A stretch of DNA of 64,000 nt from Zeimonas sp964538505. Lineage in GTDB: Bacteria; Pseudomonadota; Gammaproteobacteria; Burkholderiales; Burkholderiaceae_E. Positions 15,788 to 23,675 of this stretch are shown in pieces (positions within the stretch are counted from its first letter, which is position 1; each line of letters starts with the position of its first letter). A program made the translations under genes and the position numbers. A model generated the notes under the pieces. It did not search any database, was not told the origin of the DNA, and saw only the letters and a program-made list of their open reading frames with translations. Location of the stretch: NCBI GenBank assembly GCA_964538505.1, contig CAZIDY010000014.1, positions 1-64,000 on the forward strand. The letters run 5' to 3'.

Positions 15788-16869
15788 CGACCTGCCCCGG
15801 CTGTCGTCGCGTAGTCGTCGACGGGGGGGGGATCCTCCGCCGGCAGCGGCGGCGACAACGCTTCGAGGAACGCGATCAGTGCGGTGCGTTCGCGCTCGTC
15901 GAGCCCCAGCGGAAGCAGCTCGCTGGCACGTCCACCGCCGCGGTCGTAGAAGTCGATGACCTGCGCAAGCGTGGCGAAGCTGCCGTTGTGCATGTACGGC
16001 GCGGTATGCGCGACGCCACGCAGCGATGGTGTCGCGAAGCGGCCGCGGTCCGATGCGCGTCCGGTCCACGCCTGTGCGCCGGTGTCGCTGCGTGCGGCCA
16101 TCGGATCGGACGCACCGTGGATCGCGTGATGCCGCAGCAGGCTCACCGTGCGTTCGGGATCGCGAAGGATCTCCGGGTTCTCGGGTACGCCGAGCCGGTG
16201 CAGCTTGCCGTCGGAGAACGCCGTTCCCGAATGGCAGCTCGAGCAGCCGGCCTTGCCCGCGAAGAGCCGCATACCTTCGTGCGCCTGCTCCGACAGTGCG
16301 CCTGCGTCGCCGGTGTGCGCGCGATCGACCGGGCTATCGCCGTTGCCGTGCGCTGCCGTGTACGCGGCCAGCGCGTCGACGATGCCTTCGAACTCGGGCG
16401 CCCGTCGTTCGCCGTAGGTGCGTTTCCAGGCGGCGAGCAGACCGGGAAGCTGTCGCACCCGCTCGACGATGACCTGCGGATCTCCGTTCATCGTCACCGC
16501 GGAGGTGAGCATCTCGACGACCACGTCGTCGAGACGCTCGACCGGATAACGACCATCCCACATCAGCCGCGACTTCAACGAGACCCCGAGCAGCGACGGC
16601 GTATTGCGGAAATGTCCGGAATGGTTGTAGCCGCGCGAAAGCGGCTCACCGTCGGCGAAACCCTTGTCCGGCGGGTGACAGCTCGCGCAGCTGCGACTGC
16701 CGTCCCCGGAAAGCCGCGACTCGAAGAACAGCTCTCGACCGAAAGCGACACGCTCCGCCATCCGCACAGTCGGCTCTGCCGCCGGCGCGTGCGAGGGCGC
16801 TGACACCGCGACACTCGTCGCGCACAGCGCAGCGAGCACCGCCGCCCGAGCCGCTTCGCGCAGTTTCAC
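15784..16869 (-). CDS. Diheme cytochrome c peroxidase/MauG-family protein (first copy)
   Basis: A 361-residue exported protein with a signal peptide (residues 1-31, ending APAAEP), heme site 1 CASCH (61-65), heme site 2 CSSCH (209-213) and the TAPYMHNG loop (Tyr292), in the spacing of MauG/CcP proteins. It is a diverged paralogue of the next gene. The last residues include a Pro triplet encoded by a run of nine C on the coding strand (15823-15831), a potential slippage site close to the coupling overlap with the second copy. It opens the operon that ends in the qNor-family gene. Confidence 0.88.
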   Translation of the reverse strand: MKLREAARAAVLAALCATSVAVSAPSHAPAAEPTVRMAERVAFGRELFFESRLSGDGSRSCASCHPPDKGFADGEPLSRGYNHSGHFRNTPSLLGVSLKSRLMWDGRYPVERLDDVVVEMLTSAVTMNGDPQVIVERVRQLPGLLAAWKRTYGERRAPEFEGIVDALAAYTAAHGNGDSPVDRAHTGDAGALSEQAHEGMRLFAGKAGCSSCHSGTAFSDGKLHRLGVPENPEILRDPERTVSLLRHHAIHGASDPMAARSDTGAQAWTGRASDRGRFATPSLRGVAHTAPYMHNGSFATLAQVIDFYDRGGGRASELLPLGLDERERTALIAFLEALSPPLPAEDPPPVDDYATTAGAGR

Positions 16870-16931
16870 GTCTGCGCCTTCCCACGAACGCCGCCGTCGC
16901 TTCGCACGTTGCCCACATCACTCGAGCGGCT

Positions 16932-17328
16932 GTCGGCAGTGCGCCGGTGCGGGCCGCCCCGTGGCTGCGCCTGCGCTCGCAATGCCAAGGCAGCCTGCGC
17001 CGTAACGGTGTGCGGGGGCAGCGCTGCGCGCATCCCGGCGACCTCTGCGGCGCCGAGCCGCGCAGCCTCGGGGTCGGCGCGCGAAGCGCGCTTCGTTTCT
17101 CTGACTTGCGGCCGCATGTCTGAGCGGAGCGCGCGAAGCGCGCGCAGCGAGTTCGGCCGCACGACCCCGAGGCGAGCAGCGAGGGCAGTCGGTGCGAAGC
17201 ACCGACCGCCGCAGCGGGAGCCGGGATGCGCGCAGCGCTGCCTCCGCGCGCTCGTTACGGCGCAGGCTGCCTTGGCATTGCGAGCGCAGGCGCAGCCACG
17301 GGGCGGCCCGCACCGGCGCACTGCCGAC
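16932..17328. repeat. Large inverted repeat, 76-bp perfect arms
   Basis: The segments 16932-17007 and 17253-17328 are exact reverse complements over 76 bases. The next inner block also pairs after a one-base offset (22 bases matching near 17019-17040 and 17219-17240), and shorter inner matches continue toward the centre, including GCGCGAAGCGCGC hairpins. The whole 16870-17380 gap holds no believable gene: reading frames on both strands give the same Ala/Arg-rich peptides because of the symmetry. It resembles GC-rich interspersed repeats of betaproteobacterial genomes and would form a very long cruciform or RNA hairpin, possibly ending transcription between the two flanking minus-strand gene groups. 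Confidence 0.9.
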
Positions 17329-17380
17329 GGCCGCGAGTGCACCAACCGATAAACGAGAGCGAGCAACAACCGCACGACCG

Positions 17381-17740
17381 TCAACGCACGAAGCGCTCGC
17401 CGCGATAGTCCACCATCGGCGCGTCCTGCCGGATCGCCGCGCACGCGCGCTTCCATGTCATCACTTCCTCGAGCAGCCGCGCTTCCTCCGCTGCCGTCAG
17501 CCGCTGCCCTTCGGCCGGCATCCGGATGAAGAAGTTGCGCCCCATGTTCGAGTGGAAGAACTCGCCGCGCAGCGGTCCGCGATCGTGCTCGCGCGTCTTC
17601 GGTGCCGGATGACAGCCCATGCAGTTCAGCGCGTAGAGCGTCGACGCCGACGAGCCGGCAGCGCGCTCCTGCGCAAGCGACGGTCCGGCGATGACCAGCG
17701 CCGCGAGCGCGCCGCTGAATGCCCTCAGTACGCTATGCAC
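17381..17740 (-). CDS. Small monoheme c-type cytochrome
   Basis: A 119-residue exported protein: signal peptide (residues 1-23), one heme site CMGCH (40-44) and candidate axial methionines at 66 and 74 (FFIRMPAEG). No ATG fits; the GTG at 17740 gives a proper signal peptide. It is the last gene of the amine dehydrogenase/DUF1302 group. Aromatic amine dehydrogenase clusters are known to include a small cytochrome c gene, so an electron-carrier role for the dehydrogenase or the diheme proteins is plausible, but the pairing is inferred. Confidence 0.72.
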   Translation of the reverse strand: MHSVLRAFSGALAALVIAGPSLAQERAAGSSASTLYALNCMGCHPAPKTREHDRGPLRGEFFHSNMGRNFFIRMPAEGQRLTAAEEARLLEEVMTWKRACAAIRQDAPMVDYRGERFVR

Positions 17741-17777
17741 ACCGACTTCGTCTCCATGCAGGGGTCGATCATCGCGA

Positions 17778-18770
17778 TCAGGGTTGCGGCGGCTCGACGC
17801 CGGCGAGGCTGAAAAACAGCGGCTTGCCGTGCGCGACGAGTGCCGCGGTGTACGCCTGGCGCGTCGGCCGGATCTCGGTGCGCACCGTCGCGCCGCCATC
17901 CGTGCTCGCAAGCACGGCGCCGCCGAGCCCGACGAGAACGAGGCGTCCGTCGGGCAGCCGCACCGCCGACGTGATCGGATTGTCGGTGTCGGTCGCCGTC
18001 TGGGTCCACGACTGCCCATCGTCGACGCTGCGCAGCAGCGTGCCGCTCATGCCCCACAGCAGCAGCGAGCCGTCGGGCGAAGCCATGCCGCCCCACAGCG
18101 AGCCGCTGTACGGGATCTCGACCTGCTCGAAGCTCTCGCCGTCCCGAGATCGGAAGACGCTGCCCATCTCGGCGGCGATCCACGTCGTGCCGCGCGTGTC
18201 GGAGAAGATCTGGTACAGATGCACGTCCTCTTCGCTGACGGTGATTCGCTCCCAGTTCGCGCCGCCGTCGGTGGTGCGCAGCGCGAAGCCGAAGGCACCG
18301 ACGATCAGCCCGCGTTGCAAGTCGTCGAAATGCACCGAGAACAGCACGGCGTCGTTGCCTGCGCTGTGCTGCAGGCGCCAGTGCTCGCCGGCGTCTTCGG
18401 TCATGAGCACGATGCCGCCGTGGCCGACCGCCCAGCCGTTGCGCTCGTCGACGAAATCGAGCGCGGTGAGCGTGACGCGCGTCGGCACCGACTGCGCCTG
18501 GCGCCAGCTGCGACCCTCGTCGTCGGACAGCAGGATCGTCCCGAAGTCGCCGGCGGCGACGAGACGCGCGCCGGCACGTTCGGCCGCGAGCAGCGGCGCG
18601 TGCTCGGGATGGCTCACCTTCTGTGCCTGCACCACTGGTTGGGCGGGGGCGCCGGGACCCGTTGCCGCCTTTGCAACGCCGTCGACCGGATCGTCGCCGG
18701 CCAGCCCGGAGGCGGCGAGCAACTGCGCAGCGCACAGCGCCGCAAACAGCCGTAGAGTGGCTCGTTTCAA
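17778..18770 (-). CDS. Ycf48/BNR-repeat beta-propeller protein
   Basis: A 330-residue exported protein made of repeated Ycf48-like blades with Asp-box-like turns, for example SDDEGRSW, TEDAGEHW, TTDGGANW, RSRDGESF and SVDDGQSW. Ycf48/HCF136 itself is a photosystem II assembly factor; non-photosynthetic homologues occur beside DUF1302, DUF1329 and RND genes with unknown function, probably as an assembly or binding partner. The start is a TTG overlapping the TerB-like gene stop (TTGA, 18767-18770), which suggests coupling and fixes the start just ahead of the signal peptide (LKRATLRLFAALCAAQLLA). Confidence 0.82.
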   Translation of the reverse strand: MKRATLRLFAALCAAQLLAASGLAGDDPVDGVAKAATGPGAPAQPVVQAQKVSHPEHAPLLAAERAGARLVAAGDFGTILLSDDEGRSWRQAQSVPTRVTLTALDFVDERNGWAVGHGGIVLMTEDAGEHWRLQHSAGNDAVLFSVHFDDLQRGLIVGAFGFALRTTDGGANWERITVSEEDVHLYQIFSDTRGTTWIAAEMGSVFRSRDGESFEQVEIPYSGSLWGGMASPDGSLLLWGMSGTLLRSVDDGQSWTQTATDTDNPITSAVRLPDGRLVLVGLGGAVLASTDGGATVRTEIRPTRQAYTAALVAHGKPLFFSLAGVEPPQP

Positions 18771-19252
18771 GATTCGCCTGCCTGTTCGGGATCGTGCGGA
18801 TAGGCGCTGGCGAAAGCCTGTACGCGTGCGCCTTCGGCCGCTTCCTCGTCGATTTCGAGCGCTGTGCACAGCCGCTGCAGCAGATCGAGCTCGAATGCGG
18901 CGAGCCGGCCGTCGCTGTAGACGACCTCCCACAGCATGCGCAGCACTTCGACGCGTTCCGCCCCGTCGAAGCTCTCGCGCACCGCATGCGCGAAGATCCA
19001 GTCGTCGAGGTTCTCCGCATAGCGGGCCTCGGCCTCCGCGACCAGGCTATGTACTTCATCCTCGGCGAGCCCGAAGCGTTCGCGCAGCAGCCTTGCCACG
19101 GCAGCGCGTTCGCTGCTGCCGGCGTTGCGGTCGATGTGCGCGGCTTCGACGAGCAGCGCCGCCACCGCGACCTCCCTGCGCTCGCCCGCCGCGGCGGCCG
19201 TGGGCGGAGCGGTCGGTTCCTTCGACAGGCGGACGATCAGGCTTTCGAACAC
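18767..19252 (-). CDS. TerB-like (tellurite resistance B family) protein
   Basis: A 161-residue all-helical cytoplasmic protein matching the TerB fold: an early helix with VAALLVEAAHIDRNAGSSE containing acidic residues that could bind metal, and a second half-repeat with MLWEVVYSDGRLAAFELDLL. Single TerB-like proteins are common outside ter operons and their function is not known. It sits between the RND transporter (27-base gap) and the Ycf48-like gene (overlap). Confidence 0.82.
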   Translation of the reverse strand: MFESLIVRLSKEPTAPPTAAAAGERREVAVAALLVEAAHIDRNAGSSERAAVARLLRERFGLAEDEVHSLVAEAEARYAENLDDWIFAHAVRESFDGAERVEVLRMLWEVVYSDGRLAAFELDLLQRLCTALEIDEEAAEGARVQAFASAYPHDPEQAGES

Positions 19253-19279
19253 GGGGGCACCTGCGACGCGGTGGCGCTT

Positions 19280-21640
19280 TCAGTGGACGAGGAAGGGCGC
19301 ACGCACCGGGCGGCGCCGCGGGATCAGCACGTCGAGCGTGACGGCGATCGCCGGCAGCAGCGTGATCGCCATGAACATGTTCACCATGAACATGAAGGTC
19401 AGCAGCATCCCCATGTCGGCCTGGAACTTCAGCGTCGAGAACGACCAGGTGGCCACGCCCACCGACAGCGTGATCGCGGTGAACACGGTCGCGTTGCCGG
19501 TTTCCATCAGTGCCTGCCGGAACGCGACCGTGATGTTCGCGCCGTGCGCCAGGTGCAGTTGCAGCCGGTTGTAGATGTAGAACGCGTAGTCGACGCCGAT
19601 GCCGACGGCGAGCACCATCACCGGCAGCGTCGCCACGGTGAGCCCGATGTCGAGCTCCTTCATGAACCAGTAGCCGAGGAAGGTCGCGAGCGTGAGCGGC
19701 ATGCAGCACGCAAGCATCGCGCGCCAGTCGCGGTAGGTGAAGAACACGAGCGCGACGATCGTCAGGTAGACGTAGAGCATCATCGGCAGCTCGGTCGTCT
19801 CGAGCACCTCGTTGGTCGCCGCCTGCACGCCGACGTTGCCGCTGGCCAGGCGCATCGTCACGCCGGGCATGTGCTCGGCATCGCGGAACGCGTGAACGGC
19901 GGCAATCACTTCCTTGACCGTCGTCGCCTTGTGATCGGTGAGGAAGATGTTCACCGGCAGCACCGTGCAGCCGGGATTGAAGAGGCCGGTTCCTTCCGGA
20001 ATCAGGCCGACCGAGTTCGCGAGCGAGCGCTCGTCCGCCGCGAGCGCAGTCCACTTCGGGTGGCCCTCGTTCGTTCCCGCATAGGCCTGCTTGCCGAGTT
20101 GCGCGACCGAGGCGACCGAGATCACGCCGGGCGTGTTCTGCATCTGCCAGGCGAACTGGTCGATGTGCATCATCACCGCTTGCTGGTAGCAGCCGTCCTT
20201 CGGTGCCTGGAAGACGACGGTGAGCACGTCGAGCCCGAGGTCGAAGCTCGCGACGATCGACGCGGAGTCCTGGTTGAAACGCGAATCGGCGCGCAGCTCC
20301 GGAGCGCCCGACGCGAGGTGGCCGACGTGCCGGTGCTGGCTCTGCTGGAACGCGACGGCGAAGAGCAGCGCGCCGACCAGTGTTCCGATGAGCGCATTGC
20401 GCGGCTTCCCGATGCCGCCGAGCCATGCCATTACGCGCTCGCGCCGCTCGCGCAGCCGCTTCATGCGCGCGATGTAGTCGTTGTCGAAGTGCAGGTACGA
20501 CGCGGAGATCGGCAGCATCACCAGGTTGGTGACGATCTTGTAGGCGACGCCGATCGACGCGGTGATGCCGAGCTCGCGGATCATCGGAATCGGGATCAGC
20601 GTCAGCGTCGCGAAGCCGACGAATGCGGTGATGAGCGCCATCGACCCGGGGATCAGCAGTCCGGTGAATGCACGTCGGGCGGCGGTATCGCTGTCGGCGC
20701 CGCCGCAGGTCTCCTTGACGATGTAGTTGATCTGCTGCACGCCGTGCGAGACGCCGATCGCGAACACGAGGAAGGGCACGAGCACGGCGAGCGGATCGAG
20801 CCCGTAGCCGAGCAGCCGCAGCGTGCCGAACTGCCAGATCACCGAGACCAGCGAGCAGCCCAGCGTGATCAGCGTCAGGCGCCACGAACGGCAGTAGATC
20901 CACACGGACAGCGCCGTGAGCAGGAAGGCGAGCGCGAAGAAGCGCACGACGCTGGTCGCGCCGTCGGCGATGTCGCCGACCTGCTTGGCGAAGCCGATGA
21001 TCTGGATCTCGTAGCCGGCGTCTTCGTGCCCGCCGCGCACCTCCTGCTCGATGCGCTCTGCGAAGTCGAGATAGTCGAGCTTCTGCCCGGTGGCGCGGTC
21101 GGTCTCGAGCAGGTCGGCGACGACCATCGCACCGGCGTTGTCGGTGGAGACCAGCGTGCCGATGTAGCCGCCGGCGAGCGCGTTCTGCCGGATGCGCTCG
21201 ATGCGCCCGTCGTCGAGGCGATCCGGGGTGATGTCGCCACCGATGACGTCCTCGGCTTTGAAGCCCTCCTCGGTGACGCCGAGCACGCGGGTGTTCGGCG
21301 TCCACAGCGAGGTTACCGTCCGCCGGTCGATTCCCGGCAGGAACATCACCGACTGCGTGACGTCGTAGAGCTTGCGCAGACCCGGTGCGCTCCAGATCTC
21401 GCCGTCGCGCGCGCGCACGACGACGATGATCCGGTTTGCGCCGAAGACCTCGTCACGGAACTCGAAGAAGGTACGGATGTACTCGTGGTGCTGCGGCAGC
21501 TGCTTGTCGAAGCCGGCGTCCATGTGGAGCCGGCTCGCGAACACCCCCATCACCACGGTGAACACCGCGAGCAGCAGGAGCACGAGACCCCGATGACCGA
21601 ACAGCAGGCGCTGGAGACGTTCGACGCTGCGGGCGATCAT
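19280..21640 (-). CDS. MMPL/RND-family transporter
   Basis: A 786-residue inner-membrane protein with the two-fold RND pattern: a helix at residues 15-35, a periplasmic loop (35-225), a helix cluster (about 225-390, including GVSHGVQQINYIVKE), a second periplasmic loop (about 420-620) and a second cluster (about 620-770, with GVGVDYAFYIYNRLQ). This is the shorter MMPL/sterol-sensing-like type that moves lipidic or hydrophobic molecules, not the tripartite drug-efflux type; no membrane fusion gene is nearby. In other proteobacteria such transporters neighbour DUF1302 and DUF1329 genes as here. Confidence 0.88.
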   Translation of the reverse strand: MIARSVERLQRLLFGHRGLVLLLLAVFTVVMGVFASRLHMDAGFDKQLPQHHEYIRTFFEFRDEVFGANRIIVVVRARDGEIWSAPGLRKLYDVTQSVMFLPGIDRRTVTSLWTPNTRVLGVTEEGFKAEDVIGGDITPDRLDDGRIERIRQNALAGGYIGTLVSTDNAGAMVVADLLETDRATGQKLDYLDFAERIEQEVRGGHEDAGYEIQIIGFAKQVGDIADGATSVVRFFALAFLLTALSVWIYCRSWRLTLITLGCSLVSVIWQFGTLRLLGYGLDPLAVLVPFLVFAIGVSHGVQQINYIVKETCGGADSDTAARRAFTGLLIPGSMALITAFVGFATLTLIPIPMIRELGITASIGVAYKIVTNLVMLPISASYLHFDNDYIARMKRLRERRERVMAWLGGIGKPRNALIGTLVGALLFAVAFQQSQHRHVGHLASGAPELRADSRFNQDSASIVASFDLGLDVLTVVFQAPKDGCYQQAVMMHIDQFAWQMQNTPGVISVASVAQLGKQAYAGTNEGHPKWTALAADERSLANSVGLIPEGTGLFNPGCTVLPVNIFLTDHKATTVKEVIAAVHAFRDAEHMPGVTMRLASGNVGVQAATNEVLETTELPMMLYVYLTIVALVFFTYRDWRAMLACCMPLTLATFLGYWFMKELDIGLTVATLPVMVLAVGIGVDYAFYIYNRLQLHLAHGANITVAFRQALMETGNATVFTAITLSVGVATWSFSTLKFQADMGMLLTFMFMVNMFMAITLLPAIAVTLDVLIPRRRPVRAPFLVH

Positions 21641-21667
21641 CGGGTGCCACCTGGGATTGCGGAAGAA

Positions 21668-23590
21668 TCAGAACGAGAGCGACGTGACGATCGAGAGAAA
21701 ATCGCGATCCTTCATCGTGTTGTTGGTGCCGCCGCCCCAGAAGCGCGTGTATCCGATACCCGCCTTCCATTTGTCGGAGCGGTTGAAGTTCAGCGACAGC
21801 GTCGTCGCCTTGCGACCCTCGACGAACGGCGTCGCGCTGGGCGAAGTGCCGTGGAAGTCCCAGGCCACATCGAGCTGAGGCATTACGTTCCAGCCGCTGT
21901 CGCCGACGTTGGCGTAGGTGAGTCCGGTGGAGAAGACCATGCCCGCCGAGGTCTTGTCGGGCAGCGAGTAGTCGTTCAGCAGGTACGGGACGCGTCCGGA
22001 GCGATCGAGGCTGGGGAAGTGGGCGATCGCCATCTCGCCGATGAAGTAGCCTTCTGCGGCGCCGAGGGTGCCGATCATTCCGCCGAGATCGGACGGCGCC
22101 AGCAGCCGGAAGCCGGTCAGGTGCGCCTGCCACTTCTTCTCGGTGACGAAACCGCGGCTGACTTTACCGACGTACTCGAAGACCGAGAACTTTCCGTCCG
22201 CGAGGACCGTCGGATCCATGGCCACGCTTTCCTTGGGCCGGTACGACAGTTCGGCGCCGACGGCCCACTTTCCGATTCCGGTGCTCGCCGAAACGCCGAA
22301 CACGTTGCGGTTCTCGCCATAGTCGACGTAGTACGCCAGGCCCGCGACGTTCTCCGTGAAGCGCGCGGGGTCGAAAACGAAGCCGAGCGTCGGCAGCTTG
22401 TCGTGGTAGCGGATCCAGTAGACGCCGTATTCGGTGTCCGAGCCGTCGGGAATCCAGCGCGCGGCCAGGCCGAACTGGCCGGAATCCTTCGGTTCGTTCG
22501 TGGCCAGCGGGTTGGTGAGGGTCGGCAGTGGTCCCCACATGCTCGATGCTGTCGCGCTGCCCGCAGCCAGTTCGGCGGGCGTGAAACGCTGGCCCGTCAG
22601 CGGATTGATCGTTCCGATGTCGCCGACGGTTCCGGGAGGTAGATAGCCCGGGTCACCGGGCGACACCCCAAGGACCTTGTCGAGCGTCGTCGAGTTGACG
22701 AAGGCGTTCCGTGCGCCCTTGCCGAGCACATCCGCGGGCGAGAAGAAGGTGCCGACCGGATCGAAGGTGAAGGCGTTCCAGCGGAACTGGTAGTAGCCCT
22801 CGACGCTCAGTCCGTCGGCGACGTTCGCGTTCAGCGAGATCATCGGCGCCGGCTTGAAGATCTCCTTCAGCTGCGTGCCCGGCACGTGGAAGTTCTGCAG
22901 GTTGATGGCGTTCGTAACGTTCACGCCACCGTAGATGAAGATGTCTTCGCCCCAACTGATCACCTGGTTGCCGAAGCGCACCTTGACCGGCCGTTCGGCG
23001 ATCTCGAATTCCTTCGCGATCCAGGCGTCGAGCCAGGTGAACTTGTCGACCGCCACCGCATGCGCCCTCGGGTCGAGCGGTGTGCGTCGCGTGTCGTCGA
23101 CCTTCCAGTCCTTGAACCAGGTGGCGCGCAGCATCGCGCTCCACTGGTTGGGGCCGTGCAGGATGAGCTCATGCGTGCCTTTGAGCGCCGCGGAGACGAT
23201 ATCCCCCTTCTTGTAATTCAGGTTTCCATCGTCGGTCTGCAGGTAGTTGAAGTTCGGGTCGGCTGTGGCGAAACCCGCACCGTAAAAGGCGTTCGCACGA
23301 TTCTCGAGCTGACTCGTCGTCGGAGAAGTACCGCCGTTGTCGTTGCTGATGATGCTGCGATCGGTGCCCTGGAGACGCTTCATTACGCCGAACGAGATCG
23401 TCGAATCGAAGCTCCCCCGAATGGTGTCGTTCTCGAAGCGGAATGCATGTGCTGGCGTACTGACCAGACCGGCAGCCAGCGCTGCAATTGCGACCGTCAC
23501 GGCATGTGCAGCGGCGGTCGGCCGAAGCGCGGTGCGCTTCGTGGTTGCGGGCCGCGCGCTCGCGGCACCACCGTTCTTCTTCGTCATCAC
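21668..23590 (-). CDS. DUF1302 family outer-membrane protein
   Basis: A 640-residue protein with a long basic N-terminus and signal peptide (hydrophobic core near residues 28-45, ending TPAHAFRFE). The mature part is rich in alternating amphipathic strands and aromatic girdle residues and ends in Phe (SLSF), typical of an outer-membrane beta barrel. The family occurs with DUF1329 and MMPL transporters and is thought to act in passage of hydrophobic compounds; the biochemical role is not established. It lies 85 bases downstream of the DUF1329 gene. Confidence 0.85.
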   Translation of the reverse strand: MMTKKNGGAASARPATTKRTALRPTAAAHAVTVAIAALAAGLVSTPAHAFRFENDTIRGSFDSTISFGVMKRLQGTDRSIISNDNGGTSPTTSQLENRANAFYGAGFATADPNFNYLQTDDGNLNYKKGDIVSAALKGTHELILHGPNQWSAMLRATWFKDWKVDDTRRTPLDPRAHAVAVDKFTWLDAWIAKEFEIAERPVKVRFGNQVISWGEDIFIYGGVNVTNAINLQNFHVPGTQLKEIFKPAPMISLNANVADGLSVEGYYQFRWNAFTFDPVGTFFSPADVLGKGARNAFVNSTTLDKVLGVSPGDPGYLPPGTVGDIGTINPLTGQRFTPAELAAGSATASSMWGPLPTLTNPLATNEPKDSGQFGLAARWIPDGSDTEYGVYWIRYHDKLPTLGFVFDPARFTENVAGLAYYVDYGENRNVFGVSASTGIGKWAVGAELSYRPKESVAMDPTVLADGKFSVFEYVGKVSRGFVTEKKWQAHLTGFRLLAPSDLGGMIGTLGAAEGYFIGEMAIAHFPSLDRSGRVPYLLNDYSLPDKTSAGMVFSTGLTYANVGDSGWNVMPQLDVAWDFHGTSPSATPFVEGRKATTLSLNFNRSDKWKAGIGYTRFWGGGTNNTMKDRDFLSIVTSLSF

Positions 23591-23675
23591 ACCTGTTCTC
23601 CCCGTTTTTCGCTCTGTTGCCGGTCGCGCCGGCTGCGCTTCCTTCCGCGTAAACCTCTGGTCGTACTACTCGCGT

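Noticed and set aside
16866..17456. Open frames on both strands through the inverted repeat
   Set aside because: Both strands give the same Ala/Arg-rich peptides because the DNA is palindromic; no start signal or domain.
17725..17769. A short minus-strand peptide ending in CIAY ahead of the cytochrome c gene
   Set aside because: It overlaps the cytochrome start in another frame and has no ribosome site or homologue that I recognise; it is not a PqqA-like precursor.
18623..22642. A 1339-residue open frame on the plus strand
   Set aside because: It lies opposite the Ycf48-like, TerB, RND and DUF1302 genes; its composition (Arg, His, Asp, Glu, Gln runs) is that of the reverse complement of GC-rich coding sequence and shows no domain.
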